NCBI GenBank assembly: GCA_011390635.1
Contig: JAABSA010000005.1
Coordinates: 1-64,000, forward strand
DNA: 64,000 nt
DNA from: Desulfotignum sp.
Lineage (GTDB): Bacteria > Desulfobacterota > Desulfobacteria > Desulfobacterales > Desulfobacteraceae
Reading direction: 5' to 3'
Positions 52,890 through 61,469 of this stretch are shown here, piece by piece; position 1 is the stretch's first letter, and every line of letters begins with the position of its first letter. The position numbers and the translations under genes are program-made. The notes under the pieces are model-generated. The model made no database searches and was not told where the DNA came from. It saw only the letters and a program-made list of their open reading frames with translations.

Positions 52890-54860
52890 ATGGGAAATTC
52901 TATGAATCAATTTTTTGCAGCCCTTGTTTTGATCGTAGCCGGCGGATTTTTATCCCTTGTATGTGCCCGGCAGCAGACATTTTCCAAGGGGATCGCCGTA
53001 CTGCTGATCAGCGCCGGTTGTTTGTGGGGTCTTGTTTATGCGATGACACAACTGCTGGGGGCACACAACCATTTTACAACGTTTCAGTATCTGAATATAT
53101 TTGCGCTGACATGTAAAATTGATGGCCTGTCTGCATTTTTTCTGGTTGTCATTTTTATGGTTTGCCTGCTGGCGGCCATTTACAGTTTTCATTATATGGG
53201 CCATTCTTTATCACCTGTCAAAGATGCGGCCAACTATTTTTTCTTTGGCCTTCTCATTGCCTCCATGGCCCTGGTGGTAACAGCGGCCAATATGATCACC
53301 TTCATGCTGTCCTGGGAAATCATGTCTTTGTCCTCTTTTTTTCTGGTGATCTACAATTATCACCTGCCGGAAAACAGACGAGCCGGGTACCTGTATTTTG
53401 TGTTTTCCCATGTAGGAGCCATGTTCATTTTTGCCGGATTCGGCATCATCTATAAATATACCGGCAATTTCGGTTTCGGTGCAATGACCGCCCTTCCGGA
53501 AACGGCAAAGGTTTGGGCATTTTTTCTTTTTTTTGTGGGTTTCGGGTCCAAGGCCGGGATGTTTCCCTTTCACGTATGGCTGCCCCATGCCCACCCGGCC
53601 GCTCCCAGCCATATTTCAGCGGTCATGTCCGGCGTAATGATAAAGACAGGGATTTACGGCATTTTGCGCATCTATATGCTCCTGGATCTTCCCGCCCCTG
53701 TTTTCGGCTATTTTGTGGTGGCGGCCGGGGTGGTTTCCGGTATCCTCGGGGTGGTGTATGCCCTGGGCCAGACCGATATCAAACGGCTGCTGGCTTACAG
53801 CAGTGTTGAAAACATCGGTATCATTCTTATCGGCATGGGCATGGGCATGGTCGGGGTATCTTCACATAATCCGCTGATGGCGGTGCTGGGATTTTCAGGT
53901 GCCGTTTTTCATGTGCTGAACCACGCCATGTTTAAATCCCTTTTATTCATGGGTGCCGGTATGGTATTGCATAAAACCGGCACCCGGTCCATTGATGCTT
54001 TGGGCGGATTGCTCAAATCCATGAAAATAACCGGTATGGCTTTTATTATCGGATCTTTGGCCATTTGCGGCCTGCCCCCTTTCAATGGATTTGCCGGTGA
54101 ATTTTTCATTTACATGGGCAGTTTTAAAGGCATCGGCCTGGATCAGGCGCCCTTTGCCATGAGCATTGTCGCCATCGTCAGTCTGGCGGTCATCGGCGGC
54201 CTGGCCCTGGCCTGTTTCACCCGGGTGGTGGGGATCGTATTTCAAGGTGAACCCAGGACAAAGGCGGCCCAGAATGTAAAAGAAACCGGCAGCACCATGC
54301 TGTTTTCCATGGGGATGCTAGCGGCCGGCTGCATCATCATCGGGATATTTCCCCGGTTTTTTTTCACCATGTGCCTGACAGCTGTTTCCGCCCTGAATCT
54401 GGGGTATGCAAGAATTCCCGTGACTCCGTTTGAACTGATGACCGGTCATATCACCTTTGCCGCCTTTGTTTTTCTTCTCGTGGTACTGGTGGTGGCAGGT
54501 GTGCGCTCTTTTTTTTACAGAAACAAACCCGTCTTTCGATCAGGCACCTGGGGATGCGGGTTTACCCAGCCCACGGTGAAAATGCAGTATACCGGATCTT
54601 CCTATGCATTTGACATCATCGGATTTTTCCGGCCGGCAGCCCCGCTGACGGAATACCATCCCCCTGTCACAGGCAGATTTCCCCAAAAGACCCATTATAA
54701 AAGTCATGTTGCTGATATTGCGGAACGTCATATGGACTCCGCAGTGGTCCGGCCGGTACTGTACCTGTTCGATAAACTCCGGTGGATACAGCACGGGGAT
54801 ATTCACCTGTATATCGGATATATCTTACTGGCCATTATATTGCTGTTGTTTTTCATATAA
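52890..54860 (+). CDS. hyfB: Hydrogenase-4 component B-like proton-translocating subunit
   Basis: A 656-residue antiporter-like membrane protein of the NuoL/HyfB/MrpA group with about 16 helices. Landmarks: the key lysine/glutamate helix region MSWEIMSLSSFFLVIYN, FGSKAGMFPFHVWLPHAHPAAPSHISAVMSGVMIK and RLLAYSSVENIGIILIGMG. It would pump ions in a membrane redox complex. ATG 52890 has GGA upstream; 52902 is an alternative. The C-terminal cytoplasmic tail of about 110 residues contains FRSGTWGCGFTQPTVKMQYTGSS, as in HyfB/HycC. Confidence 0.88.
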   Translation: MGNSMNQFFAALVLIVAGGFLSLVCARQQTFSKGIAVLLISAGCLWGLVYAMTQLLGAHNHFTTFQYLNIFALTCKIDGLSAFFLVVIFMVCLLAAIYSFHYMGHSLSPVKDAANYFFFGLLIASMALVVTAANMITFMLSWEIMSLSSFFLVIYNYHLPENRRAGYLYFVFSHVGAMFIFAGFGIIYKYTGNFGFGAMTALPETAKVWAFFLFFVGFGSKAGMFPFHVWLPHAHPAAPSHISAVMSGVMIKTGIYGILRIYMLLDLPAPVFGYFVVAAGVVSGILGVVYALGQTDIKRLLAYSSVENIGIILIGMGMGMVGVSSHNPLMAVLGFSGAVFHVLNHAMFKSLLFMGAGMVLHKTGTRSIDALGGLLKSMKITGMAFIIGSLAICGLPPFNGFAGEFFIYMGSFKGIGLDQAPFAMSIVAIVSLAVIGGLALACFTRVVGIVFQGEPRTKAAQNVKETGSTMLFSMGMLAAGCIIIGIFPRFFFTMCLTAVSALNLGYARIPVTPFELMTGHITFAAFVFLLVVLVVAGVRSFFYRNKPVFRSGTWGCGFTQPTVKMQYTGSSYAFDIIGFFRPAAPLTEYHPPVTGRFPQKTHYKSHVADIAERHMDSAVVRPVLYLFDKLRWIQHGDIHLYIGYILLAIILLLFFI

Positions 54861-54887
54861 AAAAAATAACCAACACGGGAAGGTGTT

Positions 54888-55808
54888 ATGATTGACTCCA
54901 TTTTACTGTGGCTGACGGCCATTCTGACAGCCCCCTTTTTCTCGGCCGTGATTCTCAAGGTCAAGGCATTTTTCGCCGGGAAAAAAGGACCGCCCCTGCT
55001 GATCAATTATTATACCCTGATCAAACTGTTTAAAAAAGGATCGGTTTACAGCACCAGCACCACGGTTATGTTCAAGCTGGGTCCTGTCGTTTCCTGTGCC
55101 ACCGCCCTGACGGTTCTGCTGTTTTTACCCATTGCCGGCCATAACCCTGTTTTTTCATTCAACGGGGATGTGATCCTTATTTTATATCTCATGGGGCTGG
55201 GCCGATTTTTCACCATTGCCGCAGCCATGGATACGGCATCTCCTTTTGAAGGCATGGGCGCGGCAAGAGAAGCATATTTTCCCATCATCTGTGAAGCCGC
55301 CATGTTCATGATTCTTATCTTTTTTTTCCGCATGACAGGCGAACTTTCCCTGTCAGCCTATTTTTCCGGTACCGGCAGCCTTGCTCTATGGCAGCTGGCA
55401 GGTGCGCCCCTGCTGTTCATTGTCATTGCCTTTTTCATTATTCTGCTGACGGAAAATTCACGGGTGCCGGTGGATGATCCTGCCACCCACCTGGAGTTGA
55501 CCATGATCCACGAAGTCATGGTCCTGGACCACAGCGGACCCGATTTTGCCCTGATTGAACTGGGATCTTTCTGCAAGCTTTTTTTCTATGCCGCCATTAC
55601 CACACAGCTGATGCTTCCTCTTGATGCAGGCATCCCCGGTCTGGGCCTGGTTGTATTTTTTGCGGGCCTGATCATTGTTTACATGGTTGTGGGTGCGGTG
55701 GAATCAGCGATTGCCAGATACCGCATGGACAAGGTGCCGCAGTTTGTGCTGATATCTTTTGCTCTGGCCTTTTTTGCAACCATCATTACCCTGGAGTTGA
55801 TCACATGA
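54888..55808 (+). CDS. hyfC: Hydrogenase-4 component C-like subunit (NuoH family)
   Basis: A 306-residue membrane protein with about eight helices, homologous to NuoH/HycD/HyfC. Landmarks: AGKKGPPLLINYYTLIKLFKKGSV near the N-terminus (quinone-cavity side), SPFEGMGAAREAYFP, and ENSRVPVDDPATHLELTMIHE with the charged loop residues of the family. It connects the soluble module to the antiporter subunits. GGGAAGG precedes the ATG. It overlaps the next gene by four bases. Confidence 0.92.
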   Translation: MIDSILLWLTAILTAPFFSAVILKVKAFFAGKKGPPLLINYYTLIKLFKKGSVYSTSTTVMFKLGPVVSCATALTVLLFLPIAGHNPVFSFNGDVILILYLMGLGRFFTIAAAMDTASPFEGMGAAREAYFPIICEAAMFMILIFFFRMTGELSLSAYFSGTGSLALWQLAGAPLLFIVIAFFIILLTENSRVPVDDPATHLELTMIHEVMVLDHSGPDFALIELGSFCKLFFYAAITTQLMLPLDAGIPGLGLVVFFAGLIIVYMVVGAVESAIARYRMDKVPQFVLISFALAFFATIITLELIT

Positions 55809-56449
55809 TATTAGATACGGTTGATACCCTGTCATCGCTGGTATTGCTTTCGGTATTGTTTGCCTTTGGTTCCAGCCGGATTCCGGCATTGATCAAGGTA
55901 ATTGCTTTTCAGGGCGTTGTGGTTTCCATAGTCCCGTTTTTCATCGGCCATGACATGGGAACCGGCGGCATGGTTTTTACTGCAGCCACCCTGGTTATCC
56001 GGGGCATTCTTATCCCCTTGAGTCTTCATATCGCCATCAAAAAAGTAGCCATCCAGAGAGATGTTTCCCCTGTTATCGGGTACCATGCCTCCATTTTCTG
56101 CGGTCTGGCATTGATTGTTGCCGCCACCGTCATCAGCCGCCGGCTGAATATTCCCTCCATCAGTGATGCACAGCTCCTGTTCCCCACCGCCATTTCATTG
56201 CTGGTCACCGGCATGTTTCTGCTGATGGCCAGGAGAAATGCCATAGCCATGGTCATCGGCTACATCATGCTGGAAAACGGCATCTATCTCATGGGTACCA
56301 CTTTTTCTGTGAGGGCTTTGCACATTGTTGAGTTCGGCATCCTGCTGGATGTACTGGCAGGGGTCATGATCATGGCCATTATCCTTCAAAATATCAAACA
56401 GACCTTTGATGATGTTGATACGACGCTTTTGAGAACCTTAAAGGAATAG
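55805..56449 (+). CDS. hyfE: Hydrogenase-4 component E-like subunit
   Basis: A 214-residue membrane protein with about seven helices, of the HyfE group (an N-terminal extra part plus a NuoK-like region). The segment ARRNAIAMVIGYIMLENGIYLMG carries the conserved Glu of NuoK-type helices, and VEFGILLDVLAGVMIMAIIL follows. Translationally coupled to hyfC through an ATGA overlap. Confidence 0.88.
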   Translation: MILDTVDTLSSLVLLSVLFAFGSSRIPALIKVIAFQGVVVSIVPFFIGHDMGTGGMVFTAATLVIRGILIPLSLHIAIKKVAIQRDVSPVIGYHASIFCGLALIVAATVISRRLNIPSISDAQLLFPTAISLLVTGMFLLMARRNAIAMVIGYIMLENGIYLMGTTFSVRALHIVEFGILLDVLAGVMIMAIILQNIKQTFDDVDTTLLRTLKE

Positions 56450-56459
56450 GGGCTTTCCC

Positions 56460-57896
56460 ATGGTTGAAATTGTATTTCTCACACCTTTCATAACCGGCCT
56501 TCTGGCCTTTGTTCTGCCCAGAACCCTTGGGCGGCAGCTGCTGGTTCTGACAGGTGTTGTCCATCTTGTATTGTCACTGCTGCTGTGGAAAAACAAACCG
56601 GATGCCTTTTTTACCGGCTATTTTTCGGTTACCCCCGAAGGAATGCTGTCTCTTCTGGTGATCTCTTTGCTGTTCTTTTTGATTTCCATTTATACCAAAA
56701 CCTACCTGGAACACAGCAACCTTCCGTCTGAGAACATTTTTACAGGCTTTATGCTGTTGTTTTTATCCACCATGACCATGGTGACCCTCTCCGACCACAT
56801 CATGGTCCTGTGGATTGCCATTGAGGCCACGACCCTTGCCAGCGCACCCTTGATATATACCCACAGGTCCGGTGCTTCCCTTGAAGCCACCTGGAAATAT
56901 GTGCTCATCTGTTCCGTGGGCATTGCCATGGCCCTGCTGGGCTCGTTATTTCTCACCCTGGCCATGGACATGGCAAAGGTGGATGTGCCCATGTCTTTTT
57001 CCGCTTTAACACCGGTGGCTGAACTGCTGGATCCCTTGTGGCTCAAGGCGGGATTCGTCTTTATTCTGGTGGGATACGGAACAAAGATGGGGCTGGCCCC
57101 CATGCACACCTGGCTGCCCGATGCCCACAGTGAAGCTCCGAGCCCGGCATCTGCTTTATTATCCGGGGTGTTACTAAACTGTGCATATCTGGGGATCTTT
57201 AAAACCAACAAGATTATGGTGGCAGCAGGCTTACATGATTTTTCCGGCACCATCCTCATTGTATTCGGGTTGATATCCATCCTGGCGGCTGCCACCTTTA
57301 TTCTCAAACAGAACGAATACAAACGCATGCTGGCCTACTCCAGCATTGAAAACATGGGAATCATCGCCTTTGGAACCGGCATAGGGGGTATCGGTATATA
57401 CGGGGCCGTGATCTGCATGATCCACCACAGCCTGATAAAATCGTCTTTGTTTCTGTCATCCGGCAATATTCTGATGGGATACAAAGACCGTCTGATTGCA
57501 AACACAGGCAACATGGCACAGCATATGCCCAAAACATTTGTAGCGTTTTTTGCCGGATTTGCCGGCATATCGGGGTTTCCGCCATTTGGTATTTTCATCG
57601 GAGAACTGTTTATTATTGTGGGTGCCTTTCGGGCAGGTCATTATGTGGCCGCAGGTATTTTTATCGCGAGCCTGTGTGTGATATTTGCCGGGTTTGCCAA
57701 CCAGGTCATGAAAATCTGTTTTGACCCGTCTGCCGCTGCAGCACCGGAACCTGCACGATTTTCTGAAAAAGCCAGTCTTGTCTGGCCCCAGTATATTCTT
57801 TTGCTTACATCCCTGATACTGTGCTTTTTTATTCCCGATGCATTGTATCAAACCATTGTTGATGCCGTGAATGCCATCGGCGGAGGACTGCAATGA
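56460..57896 (+). CDS. hyfF: Hydrogenase-4 component F-like proton-translocating subunit
   Basis: A 478-residue antiporter-like protein of the NuoN/HyfF group with 13-14 helices: LWIAIEATTLASAPLIYTHR, GYGTKMGLAPMHTWLPDAHSEAPSPASALLSGVLLN and RMLAYSSIENMGIIAFGTGI. The operon therefore has two large antiporter-type subunits (B and F); the third found in Hyf (HyfD) is absent. It overlaps the next gene by four bases. Confidence 0.9.
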   Translation: MVEIVFLTPFITGLLAFVLPRTLGRQLLVLTGVVHLVLSLLLWKNKPDAFFTGYFSVTPEGMLSLLVISLLFFLISIYTKTYLEHSNLPSENIFTGFMLLFLSTMTMVTLSDHIMVLWIAIEATTLASAPLIYTHRSGASLEATWKYVLICSVGIAMALLGSLFLTLAMDMAKVDVPMSFSALTPVAELLDPLWLKAGFVFILVGYGTKMGLAPMHTWLPDAHSEAPSPASALLSGVLLNCAYLGIFKTNKIMVAAGLHDFSGTILIVFGLISILAAATFILKQNEYKRMLAYSSIENMGIIAFGTGIGGIGIYGAVICMIHHSLIKSSLFLSSGNILMGYKDRLIANTGNMAQHMPKTFVAFFAGFAGISGFPPFGIFIGELFIIVGAFRAGHYVAAGIFIASLCVIFAGFANQVMKICFDPSAAAAPEPARFSEKASLVWPQYILLLTSLILCFFIPDALYQTIVDAVNAIGGGLQ

Positions 57897-59398
57897 CACC
57901 GTTTTTAGAAATTACAAATGGCAAAAATGTCCCCAGGGACACTGTGCCGCACCTTGATTTTGACACATTTTGTGACAATGCCCTTCACATCGTAAAAAAC
58001 GGCGGGAAAGTGGTGCATTTTTTTGCCTATGAAGATCAGGGCACGACCAAATTTCTGGCGGTGCTGCGCACGGATATCCTGCTTGCTGCAGTCTGTGACG
58101 CACCGGACAGCTATCCGTCCCTGACCAAAACATGCGAACCCTTTCATATGTTTGAAAGGGAGATCGCAGAACAATTCGGTATCCGGCCCCAGGGCCATCC
58201 CTGGCTGAAAATGGTCCGGTATCATGAAAATATGCGCAAGGTGCCGGATGTGTTCAACAATGATTACACAAAAGAGATCCCGGGCAATTATCCATACTAC
58301 CAGGTGGATGGAGATGAAATCCATGAAGTGGCGGTGGGACCGGTGCATGCCGGTGTCATCGAACCAGGCCATTTCCGGTTCAACTGCATTGGTGAACGGG
58401 TGCTGCACCTGGAAATTCAGCTGGGATACCAGCACAGGGGAGTGGAAAACCTTTTTCACAAGGCCGCTGCCAAACGCCTTCCCATCCTGGCGGAGAATAT
58501 TGCGGGCGATACCACCATCGGCCATGGCCTGTGCATGGCCCAGGCAGTGGAAGCCCTTGCATCACTGCAGGTGGATGACGGGGCAAAAATCATTCGCACC
58601 ATTGCACTGGAACTGGAGCGGCTGGCCAACCATATCGGTGATTTAGGGGCGTTGTGCATGGATGTGGCATTCCAGGTACCGGCCAATTATTTCGGCAGGA
58701 TACGGGGGGATTTTTTAAATTTGTCCCTGCTGCTGTGCGGCAACCGTTTTGGCAAGGGTCTTGTGAGGCCGGGCGGGGTCCGGTTTTCTCTGGATGATGA
58801 TGTCAGAAAAATCCTGGATGAACGGATCAGGGAATTAAAACCCCAGGTGGAACACGTGCTGGCCCTTATTTTCGGTGCATCCACAGTCCGGGCCAGGTTT
58901 GAAGGCTGCGGCCGGGTCAGTAAAAAAGATGCCGACCACCTGGGTCTTGTGGGACCTGCAGGACGTGCAAGCGGCCTGGTATATGATGCCCGGCGCTGTT
59001 TTCCCACAGAACAGTATCCCCATCTGACGATTGGTGAAAATGCAAAACCTTCGGGCGATGTCTATGACCGGGCACGGGTCCGGTATGATGAGGTTTTGCA
59101 GTCCATTGATATCATCCAGTCGCTGATTGACAAACCCATAGACACACTAACAGTGGAAGGAGACATCCCTGTGCTGCCGCCATCCTGCTTTGTGGTAACT
59201 GTCAATGAAGGCTGGCGCGGAGAAATTTCCCATGCCCTGTTGACCGATGAGACCGGCGGTATTCTTCGGTACAAGGTGAAAGACCCTTCCTTTCACAACT
59301 GGAACGGACTGGCCATGGCACTGCGGGACACGGGAATCTCAGATTTTCCCTTGAACAATAAGAGTTTTAACCTTTCCTATTGCGGATTTGATCTTTGA
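57893..59398 (+). CDS. hyfG: HyfG/NuoCD-like large subunit lacking nickel ligands
   Basis: A 501-residue peripheral subunit. Residues 1-125 resemble the NuoC/30-kDa domain (EREIAEQFGIRPQGHPWLKMVRY), the rest the NuoD/hydrogenase large subunit (LGYQHRGVENLF, LELERLANHIGDLGALC). In NiFe enzymes the first site reads ERxCGxC; here it is ENIAGDTTIGHG, with neither cysteine. The C-terminal DPCxxC is replaced by NLSYCGFDL. It therefore cannot bind the NiFe centre and should not be called a hydrogenase. This matches the energy-converting-hydrogenase-related (Ehr) complexes described from other anaerobes. Its redox partner is unknown. Confidence 0.9.
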   Translation: MTPFLEITNGKNVPRDTVPHLDFDTFCDNALHIVKNGGKVVHFFAYEDQGTTKFLAVLRTDILLAAVCDAPDSYPSLTKTCEPFHMFEREIAEQFGIRPQGHPWLKMVRYHENMRKVPDVFNNDYTKEIPGNYPYYQVDGDEIHEVAVGPVHAGVIEPGHFRFNCIGERVLHLEIQLGYQHRGVENLFHKAAAKRLPILAENIAGDTTIGHGLCMAQAVEALASLQVDDGAKIIRTIALELERLANHIGDLGALCMDVAFQVPANYFGRIRGDFLNLSLLLCGNRFGKGLVRPGGVRFSLDDDVRKILDERIRELKPQVEHVLALIFGASTVRARFEGCGRVSKKDADHLGLVGPAGRASGLVYDARRCFPTEQYPHLTIGENAKPSGDVYDRARVRYDEVLQSIDIIQSLIDKPIDTLTVEGDIPVLPPSCFVVTVNEGWRGEISHALLTDETGGILRYKVKDPSFHNWNGLAMALRDTGISDFPLNNKSFNLSYCGFDL

Positions 59399-59412
59399 AA
59401 AGGGTGTAAACC

Positions 59413-60156
59413 ATGCTCACCATAATAAAAAACAGACTGGAACAAGGGTATCGCACCTGTAATTATCCAAAGGAAAAGCCGGCGGTTTTTCCCCGGTACA
59501 GGGGCAGACCCTTGATTCAAAAAACAGCTGATCCCGATATGGTCAAAACCTGTGCCGATGCCTGCCCCCAGAATGCCATTGATGTGGAAAAAAAGAAAAT
59601 TGACATGGGCCGCTGCATCTTCTGCGGCACCTGTGAACGTATCTCCAAGGGTGAATTTGTCCAGTTCACAGGTGATTTTGAAATTTCAACCGCCACCAAA
59701 GCAGATCTTGTAACAGACGGGAACCTGCCGTCTCTTGCCCAACATGCCAAACAGCATTTTAAAAAATTGTTCGGCCGTTCCCTGCAGCTGCGTCAGGTGT
59801 CAGCTGCAGGGTGTAATGCCTGTGAAGCAGACCTGAATGTGTTGGCCACCCCTTTTTTTGATCTGGCTCGGTTCGGCATCAATTTTGTTGCCTCGCCGCG
59901 TCATGCAGATGCCATTGTAGTGACAGGTCCGGTTTCCAGAAACATGAAAACCGCTTTATTACAGACCTATGAGGCTGTTCCTGAACCAAAGGCCGTGATC
60001 GCCGTAGGCAGCTGTACCCTGACCGGGGGACCCTTTTATGAGAGTCCTGAAATTACACCCGGTCTGGATACTATTCTGCCGGTTGATCTGTTTATTCCCG
60101 GATGTCCTCCCCATCCTTTGACCAACCTCCATGGTTTGCTGACTTTTTTTAAATAA
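59413..60156 (+). CDS. Fused ferredoxin / NuoB-like small subunit of the Hyf-related complex
   Basis: A 247-residue protein joining a HyfH-like ferredoxin half and a HyfI/NuoB-like half. The ferredoxin half has CADACP and CIFCGTC, enough for one 4Fe-4S cluster (CxxCxxC plus the distal CP cysteine) but not two. The C-terminal half has the N2-type ligands in GCNACEADLN, GSCTLTGGPF and PGCPPHP. It passes electrons between a soluble donor and the large subunit. Last gene of the operon. Confidence 0.88.
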   Translation: MLTIIKNRLEQGYRTCNYPKEKPAVFPRYRGRPLIQKTADPDMVKTCADACPQNAIDVEKKKIDMGRCIFCGTCERISKGEFVQFTGDFEISTATKADLVTDGNLPSLAQHAKQHFKKLFGRSLQLRQVSAAGCNACEADLNVLATPFFDLARFGINFVASPRHADAIVVTGPVSRNMKTALLQTYEAVPEPKAVIAVGSCTLTGGPFYESPEITPGLDTILPVDLFIPGCPPHPLTNLHGLLTFFK

Positions 60157-60185
60157 CACCCATGCCCTGGCGGGCACAACAAAAC

Positions 60186-60220
60186 ATGAAAGAATTCAAT
60201 GGATTTCCCAGTTCTTTCAT
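60186..60220. repeat. Hairpin after the DUF4168 lipoprotein gene
   Basis: ATGAAAGAA pairs with TTCTTTCAT across an 17-base loop. On the minus strand GTTTTGTT follows, so it may act as terminator of the leftward gene. It shares its outer stem with the hairpin at 60721-60755. Confidence 0.55.
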
Positions 60221-60234
60221 ATAAAACACTATTG

Positions 60235-60675
60235 CTATTGCAGGGCCTTCCGCTTTTGCTGAAACAGTATTTCCATCTGTTGGTCGGAACGGACCGCCTG
60301 CATGATACGGTTATAGGTTCCAAAATCAAGGCCGGCATTTTCAGCGGCCTGAACCATTTTTTCATTTGCCGTAAGCTGCAGTTCCTGACGTTCTGCCGCA
60401 TCCTGGGTCTGCTGCACCGATTGCTGCAGATCCTCATTGATACGGGTGATTTCATTATAGGCAATTGCCGCTTTTTCCAGGTCTATCTCGCTGACAGGCG
60501 GCAAAGAAGACGTCATGCCCTCTGAACCGGCCGGCTGGTCAGCGGGATCTACCGGCATGGTGGTTGTCTGTTCCTGGCGGTCTCCTGTATCACACCCCAG
60601 GGTTCCGGTCATGAATACCAGTGCCGCCATCACAAGCAGAGCAGATAATATGTATAGTGGTAGATATTTTCTCAT
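60235..60675 (-). CDS. DUF4168-type secreted protein, possible lipoprotein
   Basis: A 146-residue protein with an N-terminal hydrophobic signal (LYILSALLVMAALVF) and a Cys after GTLG at about residue 28 that could be lipidated, though the lipobox is imperfect. A Pro/Thr-rich linker follows, then a helical DUF4168-like domain: AAIAYNEITRINEDLQQSVQQTQ, ANEKMVQAAENAGLDFGTYNRIM. It is a paralogue of the gene 110 bases upstream. Function unknown; the fold is a periplasmic helical bundle. Confidence 0.78.
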   Translation of the reverse strand: MRKYLPLYILSALLVMAALVFMTGTLGCDTGDRQEQTTTMPVDPADQPAGSEGMTSSLPPVSEIDLEKAAIAYNEITRINEDLQQSVQQTQDAAERQELQLTANEKMVQAAENAGLDFGTYNRIMQAVRSDQQMEILFQQKRKALQ

Positions 60676-60720
60676 AGGGGTGAAAGCCTCCTTATATCAT
60701 TGCGTGCCGGTTTTTTTTGT

Positions 60721-60755
60721 ATGAAAGAATTCGGCAACCAGCCGAATTCTTTCAT
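60721..60755. repeat. Hairpin after the second DUF4168 gene
   Basis: A perfect 15-base stem ATGAAAGAATTCGGC / GCCGAATTCTTTCAT with loop AACCA, between the two DUF4168 genes. No T-run follows on the minus strand, so it may stabilise or process the transcript rather than end it. Confidence 0.75.
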
Positions 60756-60784
60756 TATCTGTTGTTCCCGGCAGAACATGGCAG

Positions 60785-61168
60785 TTACTGGGTAGTTTGG
60801 ATTTTTTCTATGAATGTTTCCCTTAGCTGCTCATCTGATTGCACCTGGGCCATGATATGGTTATAGGTTTCAACATCAAGGTCTTCTTTTTCGATAGCGC
60901 TGATCAGTTCTGCATTGGCCTGATCCTGCAGCAGCTGCCGTTCCTTTTGATCTTCTGTCTGCTGGACTGACTGCTGGAACTCTTGATGAATCACCTGCAT
61001 CCGGGTATATGCCCGGGCTGCATTATCCAGTTCTGCATCGGTGATTGTCGCTTGTGCGCCGGATTCCTGTGATGCAGCTTCCTGGGCTGTTCCAGACAAA
61101 GCCGTAAAGATCAGAAAGGTTATGGCAGCAATAAAAATAACCAGATACTGTTGTTTGAATGATGTCAT
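60785..61168 (-). CDS. DUF4168-type secreted protein
   Basis: A 127-residue protein with a Sec signal (YLVIFIAAITFLIFTALSGTAQ, cleavage probably after TAQ or GTA) and a helical DUF4168-like domain: AARAYTRMQVIHQEFQQSVQQTE, ANAELISAIEKEDLDVETYNHIM. The shared phrase QQSVQQT and the closing helix show it is a paralogue of the downstream protein. GGAG-type site before the ATG. Likely periplasmic; function unknown. Confidence 0.8.
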   Translation of the reverse strand: MTSFKQQYLVIFIAAITFLIFTALSGTAQEAASQESGAQATITDAELDNAARAYTRMQVIHQEFQQSVQQTEDQKERQLLQDQANAELISAIEKEDLDVETYNHIMAQVQSDEQLRETFIEKIQTTQ

Positions 61169-61469
61169 TTTTTTCTCCTTGTAACATAAAATTTACGTTG
61201 TGTGCTTCATACATTTTTTCCTGGGAACCGGAGCGTAACCGGACCCATACGCTGGTATTTGAACAAAGCCAAAACCATGCCCAATTGTGCATTATTTTTT
61301 TTCATGGAAAAATTTACTGATTATCTCTTTGAAATAATTATATTTTTTTTTAAAAAAATATAATCCCACGTGTCAAAAGATGTCCAACAGTAGCTGGCAA
61401 TGGTTGTATCCAAATGACACATGTGTTATGTTTGTGGGACATTTTCACAGTGTTTTCGGAGAAAGAAAG
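61169..61469. other. Divergent intergenic region, DUF4168 / histidine kinase
   Basis: About 300 bases without a supported gene. AT-rich tracts occur around 61310-61360. No consensus sigma-54 element was found for the kinase gene; a poor GG-N10-GC match occurs on the minus strand near 61273-61290. Confidence 0.4.

Noticed and set aside
57893-59398. Calling this a NiFe hydrogenase large subunit
   Set aside because: Neither CxxC pair that binds nickel is present.
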